From the NCBI RefSeq assembly GCF_001275135.1, contig NZ_LFQU01000012.1:1-64000 (forward strand): DNA of 64,000 nt, given 5' to 3'. Positions within the stretch are counted from its first letter, which is position 1; each line of letters starts with the position of its first letter. Under the pieces are notes generated by a model. It was not told the DNA's origin and ran no database searches. It saw only the letters and a list, made by a program, of their open reading frames with translations. Below are positions 16,814-26,287 of the stretch, piece after piece. The DNA is from Xylanibacter rarus (lineage in GTDB: Bacteria; Bacteroidota; Bacteroidia; Bacteroidales; Bacteroidaceae). A program made the position numbers and the translations under genes.

Positions 16814-17647
16814 TTAAACAATGTGTGTGTAACAATCTTCAAATATGCAATCAAGATTTTCTATCTCTTTTTCAAATATACCGAATAAAGCACTTCCACT
16901 TCCCGTCATTGAAGCGTAAATAGCGCCTAAATCATATAGCCTGTTTTTAATTCTACCTATTTCTGGATGTATAGTGCAGATGCTATTTTCAAAATCGTTT
17001 ATCAGTTCTTCTTTCCATGTTTCTATCGGCTGTGTTACGATTTCTTTGCAGCATTTTATTGGCTGTTTAACTATGATGTTTGAAAAAGCCTCTTTCGTAC
17101 TTATCATTACGGGAGGTTTTACAATCGCAATTTTATATTTGCTCAAATTGATGTCTATAGGTGTCAATATTTCTCCGATGCCCGTTGCGTATGATGGCTG
17201 TGGATTTATGAAAAAAGGGCAGTCTGCACCTAATTTAGCTGCAAAAGATTGCATGTCTTTTATAGACATTTTCAGGTTAAACATCTCGTTTAACATTTTT
17301 ATTGTATACGCACAATCAGACGAACCTCCACCCATGCCGGCTTGCGTTGGAATATTTTTGGTAAGGGTTACATTGACATTTGGAATTTGTGGATAGTATT
17401 TTTTAAGAATATTATAAGCTTTAACAATTAAGTTTTGTTGTAAATCGCCTTCTATATTAATCCCTTTTATACTTAAAGAACATTGGTATTTTGTGATTTC
17501 TTTATCAAGTACAGGTTCAATACATATCTCGTCATTTAGATTTATTGGATAAAACACTGTTTCTAGATTATGATATCCGTCAGGCCTTTTGCTGACAATA
17601 TTAAGGCCTAAATTTATTTTTGCACATGGTCGTTGAATCATAGTCAT
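16814..17647 (-). CDS. ispE: 4-diphosphocytidyl-2-C-methyl-D-erythritol kinase
   Basis: 277 aa GHMP kinase of the non-mevalonate isoprenoid pathway. It phosphorylates CDP-methylerythritol with ATP. N-terminal PCAKINLGLNIVSKRPDGYH carries the substrate-binding lysine and His. The ATP loop is PTQAGMGGGSSDCAY near residue 91, and the third GHMP motif is MTGSGSALFGIF near 255. Homologs usually begin at the second Met (MIQRP, 17641), two codons in. It is a single gene, back-to-back with dnaB. Confidence 0.95.
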   Translation of the reverse strand: MTMIQRPCAKINLGLNIVSKRPDGYHNLETVFYPINLNDEICIEPVLDKEITKYQCSLSIKGINIEGDLQQNLIVKAYNILKKYYPQIPNVNVTLTKNIPTQAGMGGGSSDCAYTIKMLNEMFNLKMSIKDMQSFAAKLGADCPFFINPQPSYATGIGEILTPIDINLSKYKIAIVKPPVMISTKEAFSNIIVKQPIKCCKEIVTQPIETWKEELINDFENSICTIHPEIGRIKNRLYDLGAIYASMTGSGSALFGIFEKEIENLDCIFEDCYTHIV

Positions 17648-17715
17648 TTTTATTTTTGTTTGTAAAGGTAACTATTTAAATTGAATTTAATAGTCTTAAA
17701 CCGAAGATTTATTTG

Positions 17716-17723
17716 TAATTTTG
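17716..17723 (+). promoter_or_regulatory. -7 box for dnaB
   Basis: TAatTTTGC ends 23 nt before the dnaB ATG at 17746, the same spacing as at 5807 and 25942. The -33 element is not clear. Confidence 0.6.
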
Positions 17724-17745
17724 CGCAAATTATTATGTAAATATT

Positions 17746-19239
17746 ATGCCTGAAAATAAGAAAACCCGTAAAGTAAATAATAATAGCATCCATATGCAGC
17801 CCCAGGCTGTTGATATAGAAAAGATGGTCCTTGGAGCCTTGATGGTTGATAAGGATGCCTTTTCTATTGTTAGTGAGATTTTGCATCCCGAAACTTTTTA
17901 CGAACCGCGTAGTCAGAAAATATACAAGGCTATTCAAACTCTAAGTTTGAATGAAGATCCTGTGGATATTATGACTGTTGTTGAAGAATTGAAGCGCGAG
18001 GGAACTCTAGATGACATTGGTGGAGCTGGCTATATATTGGAGTTAAGTGAACGTGTGGCATCATCTGCACATATTGAATATCATGCTAAGATTTTAGCAC
18101 AAAAATATTTGGCTCGGCAATTAATTTCCTTTGCGAGTGTAATCGAGACAAAGGCCTTTGATGAAACTGTAGATGTAGATGAACTTATGCAGGAGGCTGA
18201 GGGTTCACTATTTGAACTGTCACAAAAAAACATGAGGCAGGATTATACCCAAATAGATCCTGTTGTAAAACAGGCTGTCGAAATCTTGCAAAAAGCTGCA
18301 GCAAACAAAGGTGGATTAACGGGTATTCCTACTGGGTATGCCAAATTAGATGATTATACATCCGGATGGCAAAGAAGCGATTTGGTTATTATTGCTGGTC
18401 GTCCGGCTATGGGTAAAACCTCATTTGCATTATCTTTGGCAAAAAATATTGCTGTTGATTACGATACGCCTATAGCATTCTTTTCATTGGAAATGAACAA
18501 TGTTCAGCTGGTTAACCGTCTGATATCTAATGTATGTGAGATTGAAGGTAAGAAAATACTTAACGGACAGCTGGATGATGAAGAATGGAAACGACTTGAT
18601 AAGAATGTAAGAAAACTTCAGGCTGCGCCAATTTATATTGACGACACGCCGGGTATGTCTATTTTTGAATTAAGAACAAAGGCAAGACGTCTGGTAAGAG
18701 AAAAAGGAGTGCAAGTAATAATGATAGACTATTTGCAGCTTATGAATGCCAGCGGAGCACGTTTTGGAAGCAGACAGGAAGAGGTGTCAACCATCAGCCG
18801 CTCATTGAAGGGACTTGCAAAGGAGTTGGACATTCCTGTATTGGCTTTGTCTCAGTTGAACCGTACTGTAGAAGGACGTGAAGGTCCAGACGGAAAGCGT
18901 CCTCAACTCAGTGACTTGCGTGAGTCTGGTGCGATTGAGCAGGATGCCGATATGGTGCTGTTTGTTCACCGACCGGAATATTACAGAATTTTTACTGATG
19001 AAAAAGGAAACGATCTTCACGGAAAGGCTCAGATTATTATTGCTAAACACCGTAAAGGTGGTACAGGTGATGTGTTGTTGAATTTCCGTGGAGAGTTTAC
19101 GCGTTTTGAGAATCCAACAGATTCTGATAAGTCGCCAATCGGTGGAGGAGAGATTATTGGTTCGAAGATTAATGGAGATGATCTGGGCCCGTCGCCGTAT
19201 ATTGGTGATATTCCAGATAACGGTCCATTACCATTTTAG
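17746..19239 (+). CDS. dnaB: Replicative DNA helicase DnaB
   Basis: 497 aa, hexameric 5'-3' helicase of the replication fork. The DnaB N-terminal helical domain (about 20-125, IEKMVLGALMVDKDAF) is followed by a RecA-like domain with Walker A AGRPAMGKTSFAL near residue 222, Walker B VIMIDYLQLM near 325 and the SRSLKGLAKEL and LSQLNRTVE motifs. No intein. The C-terminal tail (about 465-497) is acidic and glycine-rich. Monocistronic by appearance. Confidence 0.97.
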   Translation: MPENKKTRKVNNNSIHMQPQAVDIEKMVLGALMVDKDAFSIVSEILHPETFYEPRSQKIYKAIQTLSLNEDPVDIMTVVEELKREGTLDDIGGAGYILELSERVASSAHIEYHAKILAQKYLARQLISFASVIETKAFDETVDVDELMQEAEGSLFELSQKNMRQDYTQIDPVVKQAVEILQKAAANKGGLTGIPTGYAKLDDYTSGWQRSDLVIIAGRPAMGKTSFALSLAKNIAVDYDTPIAFFSLEMNNVQLVNRLISNVCEIEGKKILNGQLDDEEWKRLDKNVRKLQAAPIYIDDTPGMSIFELRTKARRLVREKGVQVIMIDYLQLMNASGARFGSRQEEVSTISRSLKGLAKELDIPVLALSQLNRTVEGREGPDGKRPQLSDLRESGAIEQDADMVLFVHRPEYYRIFTDEKGNDLHGKAQIIIAKHRKGGTGDVLLNFRGEFTRFENPTDSDKSPIGGGEIIGSKINGDDLGPSPYIGDIPDNGPLPF

Positions 19240-19390
19240 ATGTTATAATGTATGAAATTATAATTAGAATATAATAATGGCGCATCTGTAAGCAGAATGT
19301 TTAAAGTGGAAAAATGGGAATATTATAATTTATATGATCGAATAGGTGTTTTTGTGAAGTGATAAAGAATAAACCATTAAATAAATAATC

Positions 19391-20452
19391 ATGAATCTTA
19401 AAATAGCAGTTCTTCCTGGTGATGGTATCGGACCGGAAATTATTAAGCAGGGTGTTGATGTCATAGATGCCATTGCTGAAAAATTCGGACATAAAATAGA
19501 GTATCAAGAGGCTATATGTGGAGCACATGCAATAGATTTGGTCGGTGACCCATTTCCTGATGATACGTTTAATATATGCAAGTGGGCTGATGCGGTGTTG
19601 TTTGCTGCTGTAGGTGACCCTCGTTTTGATAATGATCCTAGGGCTAAAGTTCGTCCTGAGCAGGGCCTGTTAGCTATGCGTAAAAAGTTGGGACTTTTTG
19701 CAAATGTTAGGCCCGTACAAACATTTGAGTGTCTGTTGCATAAATCTCCATTGAAAGATGAGATAATAAAAAATGCAGATTTTATATGTATAAGAGAGCT
19801 TACCGGTGGCATGTATTTTGGTGAAAAATATCAGGATGATGAAAAGGCGTATGATACAAATTCTTATACACGTCCGGAAGTAGAACGTATTTTAAGGGTA
19901 GCATATCAATATGCGATTAAGCGCAAACACCATGTTACTGTTGTTGACAAAGCAAACGTGCTGGCTTCAAGCAGGCTTTGGCGTCAAGTTGCTAAAGAAA
20001 TTGAAAAAGAATACCCGGATGTTATAACTGATTATATGTTTGTGGACAATGCTTCTATGCGTATGATTGTCGAACCCACTTTCTTTGATGTAATCGTTAC
20101 GGAAAATACTTTTGGAGATATCCTCACAGATGAAGGTAGCTGTATTTCTGGAAGTATGGGCTTGCTGCCATCAGCTTCTACAGGAGAAGGCACTCCGGTC
20201 TTCGAACCTGTACATGGATCATGGCCGCAGGCTGCAGGCAAAAACATCGCTAATCCTCTGGCTCAGATTTTATCAGTGGCTATGCTTTTTGAGTATTTTG
20301 GTCTGAAAGATGAGGGATTGCTTATACGTAAGGCCGTTGATGCTTCACTTGACGCCAATGTGCGTACTCCTGAAATCCAGGTAGAAGGAGGTGAATTTTA
20401 TGGCACGAGAGAAGTAGGAGAGTGGATCGTTGACTATATAAATAAAGCGTAA
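19391..20452 (+). CDS. leuB: 3-isopropylmalate dehydrogenase
   Basis: 353 aa. NAD-dependent oxidative decarboxylation of 3-isopropylmalate in leucine synthesis. Features are [10 protein letters not shown] (residues 8-17), [11 protein letters not shown] near 137 (the substrate loop; the Gly-Gly and Phe-Gly-Glu layout fits LeuB over isocitrate dehydrogenase), [13 protein letters not shown] near 189, the metal-site loop [18 protein letters not shown] near 240 and [13 protein letters not shown] for NAD. It is separated from leuA, leuC and leuD, which are not in the window, although Bacteroidales often cluster them. Confidence 0.93.
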   Translation: MNLKIAVLPGDGIGPEIIKQGVDVIDAIAEKFGHKIEYQEAICGAHAIDLVGDPFPDDTFNICKWADAVLFAAVGDPRFDNDPRAKVRPEQGLLAMRKKLGLFANVRPVQTFECLLHKSPLKDEIIKNADFICIRELTGGMYFGEKYQDDEKAYDTNSYTRPEVERILRVAYQYAIKRKHHVTVVDKANVLASSRLWRQVAKEIEKEYPDVITDYMFVDNASMRMIVEPTFFDVIVTENTFGDILTDEGSCISGSMGLLPSASTGEGTPVFEPVHGSWPQAAGKNIANPLAQILSVAMLFEYFGLKDEGLLIRKAVDASLDANVRTPEIQVEGGEFYGTREVGEWIVDYINKA

Positions 20453-20636
20453 TAATGTTTGTGAAGTAAATAATGTCATGACGAATGATCGTCCGCATTA
20501 TTTTGCCAATAAATATTCAAAAGTATATATTGGTGCTTTAAATACATATAGTCATGATTGATGTACTTTGAATATGATTCTGAATATCAGTGTGTTATAC
20601 ACTTGCGCCATGCAAGGTTGTTAAGGCTATTGCAAA
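20453..20636. other. leuB 3' intergenic stretch
   Basis: No ORF. A weak imperfect inverted repeat pairs 20514-20525 with 20564-20574 across a 38-nt loop. Nothing else identifiable before the repeat unit at 20637. Confidence 0.4.
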
Positions 20637-20715
20637 ATACGGCATATCAGGTAGTAAAAGGGCACATATTGCAAAGTAAAAGCGTATGTTTTGCATTGCA
20701 ATATGTGCCCTTTCG
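20637..20715. repeat. Intergenic repeat block with perfect 18-bp inverted repeat
   Basis: Contains the same TATTGCAAAATA / TTTTGCATTGCAATATGTG units as 6917-7003. Arms 20657-20674 (AAAGGGCACATATTGCAA) and 20696-20713 are perfectly complementary over 18 bp with a 21-nt loop. No T-run follows, so it is not a typical terminator. A smaller TCACTTTA/TAAAGTGA hairpin lies at 20742-20760. Confidence 0.6.
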
Positions 20716-20810
20716 TAATTGGTCTGTTTTTGTTTCAAGGTTCACTTTATGGTAAAGTGATTTACAGCCTTGTTGCGCTTATGGCAATTGAAACCAATAT
20801 CATTAAAATA

Positions 20811-20844
20811 AAAACCAGAAATACTCTCGAGCATTTCTGGTTTT
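20811..20844 (-). terminator. Terminator of valS
   Basis: 12-bp inverted repeat, arms 20811-20822 (AAAACCAGAAAT) and 20833-20844, just 8 nt beyond the valS stop. On the minus strand the stem ends in a T-rich tract. Confidence 0.85.
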
Positions 20845-20851
20845 AGTTATA

Positions 20852-23488
20852 TTACTTGTTTCTTAATTTTGCAAGTGATTCTTTCAGCATTGCTATCTTT
20901 TCTTCAGAGTCATGCTGTTTCTTTCTTTCTAATGCTACAACAGCTTCAGGGGCATGAGCAACAAATTTTTCGTTTGAAAGCTTTTTCATCACACCTGCAA
21001 GGAAACCTTCCAGATGCTTTAGTTGTGCTTCCTGCTTTTCAATCTCTGCTTCAACATCAATAAGATCACCTACAGGTACTGCATATTCATCAGTGCCGAC
21101 CATAAACTGTATTGTGTCGGCAGACTTGCCCTCCGCAATATTTATGGACTTTAAGTTTGCCATCTTTATTGTAATATCGTCATATGCGGCATATTTATTT
21201 TCACCGATAGCCTGCAGTTCAAGTTCCTCTTTGGGTGATATGTTCTTTTGATTTCTTATTGTTCTGATGTTGCTGATTATCTGTTTAACATTTTCAATGT
21301 CTGCTACCAAATTCTCATCTTCTTTTGTTGAGGCCGGAATTGACAGACAATCACGCATAATGCTTTCACCTTCTTTGCGTTCATATATATGTTGCCATAA
21401 TTCTTCTGTTATGAACGGCATGAACGGATGTAGCATCTTCAAAAGCTCATTAAAGAACTTCAGTGTCATGTCGTATGTACTGCGGTCGATAGGTGTGCCG
21501 TAGTTAGGCTTTATCATCTCGAGATACCAACTTGAGAACTCATCCCAGAAGAGACGGTAAACGGCCATTAATGCCTCAGATATGCGATATTTCTTAAACA
21601 GGTCATTTACTTCGTCGTTAGTGATTTTAAGTTTGGCCTCAAACCATTTTACGGCAGTCTTGTTTGATGTGGGCTGTTCAGCGTCTGAAACTTCCCATCC
21701 CTTAATTAGACGGAATGCGTTCCATATCTTATTATTGAAGTTTCTTCCCTGTTCACATAGACTCTCATCAAAGAGAATGTCGTTGCCGGCAGGTGCTGAC
21801 AACATCATTCCCATACGAACGCCATCGGCTCCGAACTTGTCGATAAGTTCTATAGGATCAGGGCTGTTGCCTAAACTCTTGCTCATTTTACGGCCAAGCT
21901 TGTCACGTACAATACCTGTGAAGTACACATGCTTAAACGGGAATGTTCCTTTATATTCATATCCGGCCATTATCATGCGAGCAACCCAGAAGAAAATGAT
22001 ATCAGGTGCGGTAACAAGATCTGAAGTAGGATAATAATATTTTATTTCTTCGTTGTCAGGATCGTTGATGCCGTTGAAAACAGATATGGGCCACAGCCAT
22101 GATGAGAACCATGTGTCAAGGCAGTCCTCATCCTGTTTCAGGTCATCTATGGTCAGATCGTTGTTGCCGCTTTTTTCCTTGGCCATAGTAAGTGCTTCCT
22201 CCGGAGTTTCTGCAACAACAAATCCGCCATTGTTAGGTAGGTAATATGCTGGAATGCGATGTCCCCACCATAGCTGGCGGCTTATGCACCAGTCTTTAAT
22301 GTTTTCAATCCAATGGCGATAAATGTTCTTATATTTTGCTGGATAGAATTTAATTTCATCATTCATAACCGGTGGAAGTGCCATATCTGCAAAGTGTTGC
22401 ATTTTCAGGAACCACTGTGTTGAGAGTTTTGGCTCTATTGGTACATTAGTTCTTTCAGAGAAGCCAACTTTGTTGTTATAGTCTTCAACCTTTTCAAGCA
22501 GACCGGCTTCTTTAAGATCTTTTTCAATTTGAACTCTGACATCCATTCTGTCCATGCCGACATACAGACCGGCTGCTTCAGATATTGTTCCGTTATCGTT
22601 AAAGATATCGATCGATTCCAAATTGTGTTTCAGACCTAATGCATGGTCATTTATGTCGTGTGCCGGTGTAACTTTCAGACAACCTGTTCCAAATTCTATA
22701 TCAACATAGCTGTCTTCGATGACTGGTATCTGACGATTTACTAAAGGAACGATTACGTGTTTTCCTTTTAACCATGTGTTCTTCGGGTCGTCAGGGTTTA
22801 TGCACATAGCTGTATCGCCCATGATTGTTTCAGGACGTGTAGTTGCAACAATGGCATATTTTTCAGGTTCTTCAACAACCTTGTATCTAAGGTAATATAG
22901 TTTGCTGTGTTCGTCCTTATAAATAACTTCCTCGTCGCTAAGGGCGGTCTGGGCTTTAGGATCCCAGTTCACCATTCGTACTCCACGATAGATAAGTCCT
23001 TTGTTATACAAATCGCAGAATACCTTTATCACTCCTTTGGAGCGTTTTTCGTCCATGGTGAATGCTGTTCTGTCCCAATCGCAGCTTGCACCAAGTTTTC
23101 TTAACTGCTTTAAGATTATTCCGCCGTGCTCATTTGTCCAGTCCCATGCATGCTTAAGAAAATCGTCGCGTGTCAAGTCGGTCTTCTTTATGCCTTCCTG
23201 TGCCAACTTGTTTACAACTTTTGCTTCTGTAGCAATAGATGCATGGTCTGTTCCCGGCACCCAGCAGGCATTTTTGCCTTCCATTCTGGCACGTCTTACC
23301 AAGATGTCCTGAATAGTATTGTTGAGCATGTGTCCCATATGGAGCACTCCCGTTACATTAGGTGGAGGAATAACTATGGTGTAAGGCTCTCTTCCGTCAG
23401 GTTTACTGCTGAAAAGCTTATTGTCAAGCCAATATTGATACCATTTTGACTCTACATCTTTTGGGTCGTACTTACTTGCAAGTTCCAT
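20852..23488 (-). CDS. valS: Valyl-tRNA synthetase
   Basis: 878 aa class I aminoacyl-tRNA synthetase charging tRNA-Val. The HIGH-type motif is in [17 protein letters not shown] near residue 47, the editing domain (CP1) spans about 170-390, the KMSKS loop is [14 protein letters not shown] near 535, and the C-terminal coiled-coil arm ([16 protein letters not shown] to the end) binds tRNA. Full length for the bacterial enzyme. It diverges from mazG. Confidence 0.97.
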   Translation of the reverse strand: MELASKYDPKDVESKWYQYWLDNKLFSSKPDGREPYTIVIPPPNVTGVLHMGHMLNNTIQDILVRRARMEGKNACWVPGTDHASIATEAKVVNKLAQEGIKKTDLTRDDFLKHAWDWTNEHGGIILKQLRKLGASCDWDRTAFTMDEKRSKGVIKVFCDLYNKGLIYRGVRMVNWDPKAQTALSDEEVIYKDEHSKLYYLRYKVVEEPEKYAIVATTRPETIMGDTAMCINPDDPKNTWLKGKHVIVPLVNRQIPVIEDSYVDIEFGTGCLKVTPAHDINDHALGLKHNLESIDIFNDNGTISEAAGLYVGMDRMDVRVQIEKDLKEAGLLEKVEDYNNKVGFSERTNVPIEPKLSTQWFLKMQHFADMALPPVMNDEIKFYPAKYKNIYRHWIENIKDWCISRQLWWGHRIPAYYLPNNGGFVVAETPEEALTMAKEKSGNNDLTIDDLKQDEDCLDTWFSSWLWPISVFNGINDPDNEEIKYYYPTSDLVTAPDIIFFWVARMIMAGYEYKGTFPFKHVYFTGIVRDKLGRKMSKSLGNSPDPIELIDKFGADGVRMGMMLSAPAGNDILFDESLCEQGRNFNNKIWNAFRLIKGWEVSDAEQPTSNKTAVKWFEAKLKITNDEVNDLFKKYRISEALMAVYRLFWDEFSSWYLEMIKPNYGTPIDRSTYDMTLKFFNELLKMLHPFMPFITEELWQHIYERKEGESIMRDCLSIPASTKEDENLVADIENVKQIISNIRTIRNQKNISPKEELELQAIGENKYAAYDDITIKMANLKSINIAEGKSADTIQFMVGTDEYAVPVGDLIDVEAEIEKQEAQLKHLEGFLAGVMKKLSNEKFVAHAPEAVVALERKKQHDSEEKIAMLKESLAKLRNK

Positions 23489-23536
23489 TTCTTATCTTAT
23501 TTTTATTTATTTTGCCTAATTCAATAAAAAACGTTG

Positions 23537-23544
23537 CAAATGTA
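23537..23544 (-). promoter_or_regulatory. -7 box for valS
   Basis: TAcaTTTGC on the minus strand, 49 nt before the valS ATG. It forms a divergent pair with the plus-strand box at 23567-23574. Confidence 0.55.
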
Positions 23545-23566
23545 CAAAATATTCGTGGAAAATATC

Positions 23567-23574
23567 TACATTTG
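23567..23574 (+). promoter_or_regulatory. -7 box for mazG
   Basis: TAcaTTTGC ends 20 nt before the chosen mazG ATG (23594). This supports that start over in-frame codons further upstream, because those would lie at or before the transcription start. Confidence 0.55.
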
Positions 23575-23593
23575 CATAACTAAAATACATATT

Positions 23594-24388
23594 ATGCATA
23601 CAAAGGAAGAAAAACTTGAAGCATTTGGACGTTTATTGGATGTACTTGATACGTTACGTGAAAAATGTCCGTGGGATAAAAAGCAAACAAATGAGAGCCT
23701 TAGGCCAAATACGATAGAAGAGGTGTTTGAATTGTGTGACGCCTTGATGAAAGACGACAAGAAAAATATATGCAAAGAACTTGGAGATGTCTTTATGCAT
23801 GTTTGTTTTTATGCACTTATAGGCAGCGAGACAAGAGATTTTGACATTGCTGATGTATGTAACATGCAGGCTGATAAGCTTATTTTCAGACATCCGCATG
23901 TCTATGGTAATGTGAAAGCTGATACAGTAGATAAGGTTTTGGAGAACTGGGAACAGATAAAGTTAAAGGAAAAGGATGGTAATAAGAGTGTTCTTTCCGG
24001 TGTGCCGGCTGCACTGCCTTCACTTATCAAAGCTTATCGCATACAGGATAAAGCTCGTAATGTCGGTTTTGACTGGCAAGATAAGGGCGATGTCTGGGCT
24101 AAAGTTAGAGAAGAACTTTCTGAGCTTGAAGCAGAATTGCGTAAGGATGATAATGAAGCTTCTGAAAAAGAGTTGGGTGATTTCTTGTTTAGTGTCATAA
24201 ATGCAGCACGTCTTTATCATTTAAATCCTGATACGGCTCTTGAACATACAAATCAGAAGTTTATCTGGCGTTTTAACTATATAGAAAATCATTCTATAAA
24301 AGTTGGTAAACCATTGACTGAGATGACTTTGGCTGAAATGGATGAACTATGGAATGAAGCTAAAAAAGAAGAAAAAACGAATAAATAA
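23594..24388 (+). CDS. mazG: Nucleoside triphosphate pyrophosphohydrolase MazG
   Basis: 264 aa, full-length two-domain MazG that hydrolyses NTPs and dNTPs to the monophosphate and PPi (house-cleaning, ppGpp-linked in some bacteria). The first domain has KCPWDKKQTNESLRPNTIEE and the metal motif EEVFELCDAL...KELGDVFMHV. The second has KVREELSELEAEL...KELGDFLFSVINAAR. I chose the ATG at 23594; an upstream Met at 23534 would add 20 unusual residues that overlap the promoter. The lipoprotein gene follows 7 nt later. Confidence 0.93.
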   Translation: MHTKEEKLEAFGRLLDVLDTLREKCPWDKKQTNESLRPNTIEEVFELCDALMKDDKKNICKELGDVFMHVCFYALIGSETRDFDIADVCNMQADKLIFRHPHVYGNVKADTVDKVLENWEQIKLKEKDGNKSVLSGVPAALPSLIKAYRIQDKARNVGFDWQDKGDVWAKVREELSELEAELRKDDNEASEKELGDFLFSVINAARLYHLNPDTALEHTNQKFIWRFNYIENHSIKVGKPLTEMTLAEMDELWNEAKKEEKTNK

Positions 24389-24395
24389 TACAATT

Positions 24396-24952
24396 ATGAG
24401 TAAACTTAGTTTGGCATTCTTGTTGTGCTGCATTGTAGCGATAGGATGTGACAATAAAAAAATGCAAAGGCTGTAGTTGAGAATGTTTCTGATAACGAAA
24501 TAGCAGACACTACCGTGTATGGCAAATGTGGTGAAGGTACTGCAATGCACACACTTGAACTGATTACAGATAAGGGAGACACCTTGACATATACATTGGA
24601 GGGACTTGATACGTGCTCAAACGTTCAAGGAGGATTGTTTGTTGGTGACCGGCTGGCAGTGATATCGGGGCCGAAAAGTGAGGAAGGACTTTTTGCAGAA
24701 AAGGTAATTAACCTTACGTCTCTATTGGGTAAATGGGTCAGCCTTGACAAGAGTTTTGAAATTTGTGAGGGCGGAGTCGTTGAAGGTAGTATGAAGGAGC
24801 CGAAGCCGTATACAGAATGGAAGATATTAAATGGTAAGCTGATTTTATCGTCAGATACATTTGACATCTATTCTTTGGGTGCAGATTCACTTTATCTGGA
24901 GAATACAGAAGGAATCTATGGCTATAAACGTCTGTCGAAAGAGGCTAAATAG
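24396..24952 (+). pseudogene. Lipocalin-like lipoprotein, broken by a one-base frameshift
   Basis: The reading frame starts MSKLSLAFLLCCIVAIGCD, a lipoprotein signal with a lipobox ending at Cys19, and stops at MQRL. Adding one A to the A7 run at 24456-24462 joins it in frame to a 160-aa continuation (NAKAVVENVSDNEIADTTVY onward) ending at 24952. The C-terminal part (LLGKWVSLD...FEICEGGVVEGSM...YTEWKILNGKLILSSD) looks like Bacteroidetes lipocalin-like domains. An undercalled homopolymer is more likely than true loss. If real, only an 18-residue lipopeptide precursor would remain. Confidence 0.75.
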
Positions 24953-24982
24953 TTTGTGTATCTTGTGTAATATATAAAATAC

Positions 24983-25897
24983 ATGCAGCCATTTAAAGTC
25001 TATATATTAGGATGCGGCAGTGCTTTGCCTACGTTGAAGCATAATGCTTCTTCGCAGGTTGTTCTTGTCCGTGATAAGATGTTTATGGTTGATTGTGGTG
25101 AAGGAACACAAGTGCAATTAAGGCGTTCACGTATTAATTTCAATAAACTTTCTGCCATCTTTATAAGTCATCTGCACGGAGATCATTGTTTCGGTCTTAT
25201 CGGCCTGATTTCTACGCTGGGTATGCTTGGCCGTATAAGTCCTTTGCATGTATTTGCGCCTAAAGACTTTTTCCCTATATTGCAGCAGCAACTGGACCTG
25301 TTCTGTAATGGATTGGAATATGAAGTTGTATTTCATGTGGTAGATACGAAGCGTAATGATGTGATATATGAGGATAAAAGTCTTACGGTTAGCTCTATAC
25401 CTCTAGAACATCGTGTAGCGTGTTGCGGATATTTATTCCGTGAGAAACCGACCTTACCGCATATAAGACGCGATATGATAGACTTTTATGGCATACCTGA
25501 ATGCCAGCGTAATAACATAAAAAATGGGGCAGACTGGATAACTGCTGACGGCGACGTAATTCCAAATTCTTATCTTACCTTCCCTGCGGATCCGCCAAGA
25601 TCATATGCGTATTGTTCAGACACCAGATACATGCCGGAACTATACAGGATGGTGGAAAATGTGGATTTGCTGTATCATGAGGCAACTTATTGTAGTGAAA
25701 ACGAGAATAGGGCAAAGTTATATTATCATAGTACGGCAAGACAAGCGGCCATGGTGGCATTGAAGGCAAAGGTTAAAAGACTTGTTGTCGGACATTTTTC
25801 TGCGCGCTATGAAAATGAAGATGTTATTCTAAAGGAAGCTCAAGAACTCTTCCCGAATACAGATTTAGCGAATGAAATGGCTGTTTTTGATGTGTAA
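24983..25897 (+). CDS. rnz: Ribonuclease Z
   Basis: 304 aa metallo-beta-lactamase-fold endonuclease that trims tRNA 3' ends, needed here because the tRNA-Pro gene lacks an encoded CCA. The zinc motif is FISHLHGDHCFGL (near residue 60), followed by PLEHRVACCGY, CSDTRY near 213 and the final HFSARY near 270. The length suits the short bacterial form. It lies 30 nt after the lipoprotein gene, so likely in the mazG transcript. Confidence 0.95.
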   Translation: MQPFKVYILGCGSALPTLKHNASSQVVLVRDKMFMVDCGEGTQVQLRRSRINFNKLSAIFISHLHGDHCFGLIGLISTLGMLGRISPLHVFAPKDFFPILQQQLDLFCNGLEYEVVFHVVDTKRNDVIYEDKSLTVSSIPLEHRVACCGYLFREKPTLPHIRRDMIDFYGIPECQRNNIKNGADWITADGDVIPNSYLTFPADPPRSYAYCSDTRYMPELYRMVENVDLLYHEATYCSENENRAKLYYHSTARQAAMVALKAKVKRLVVGHFSARYENEDVILKEAQELFPNTDLANEMAVFDV

Positions 25898-25918
25898 GTA
25901 AAAAAAACCGTATAATAT

Positions 25919-25949
25919 TTTGTTATATCGTAAAAATATTTTATCTTTG
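25919..25949 (+). promoter_or_regulatory. Consensus promoter for the sorting-tail-like gene
   Basis: TTTG (25919-25922), 19-nt spacer, TAtcTTTG (25942-25949), ending 23 nt before the ATG at 25972. This is a textbook match to the Bacteroidetes housekeeping promoter. It probably also drives the L,D-transpeptidase gene and perhaps the sigma-factor genes. Confidence 0.75.
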
Positions 25950-25971
25950 CGGTAATAAAAAAGAAGCTTTT

Positions 25972-26283
25972 ATGTTAAGAAACTTACTTTTTATTCTGTC
26001 TGCAGTGTTGCTGTTGTCTGTCGCAACTCCTTCTGTTGCCAATTCCAATTCGGCAATAGAGATAATTGATGTTGAAAGTCAGAGCGTTTCAATCTCTGTT
26101 AATTCATCGTCAATTCGCGTTGTTGGAGCCAATGGACAGATGTTGTATATATACAATGTTGCCGGAGTAAAAATAATGTCCATAAAAGTTGATGGTTCAG
26201 ATAGATATTACGATTTGAATTTGCCTAAAGGCTGTTATATTGTTAAAGTTGGTAAAGTCGTAAGGAAGATTTCGGTTAAGTAG
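25972..26283 (+). CDS. Small secreted protein made of a sorting-tail-like domain
   Basis: 103 aa with a signal peptide (residues 1-23, ending SVAN). From about residue 55 the protein reads like the type IX secretion C-terminal sorting domain (LYIYNVAGVKIMSIKVDG, then LPKGCYIVKVGKVVRKISVK), but no cargo domain precedes it. The 30 residues between are Ser/Val rich. Either it is an orphan beta-sandwich protein that stays in the periplasm or on the surface, or it is a relic of a larger secreted protein. It has its own consensus promoter, which favours a real gene. Next gene starts about 5 nt later. Confidence 0.75.
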   Translation: MLRNLLFILSAVLLLSVATPSVANSNSAIEIIDVESQSVSISVNSSSIRVVGANGQMLYIYNVAGVKIMSIKVDGSDRYYDLNLPKGCYIVKVGKVVRKISVK

Positions 26284-26287
26284 TATT

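Noticed and set aside
16974-17396. 140-aa plus-strand ORF opposite ispE
   Set aside because: Shadow of ispE; hydrophobicity arises from the reverse complement of a conserved GHMP kinase.
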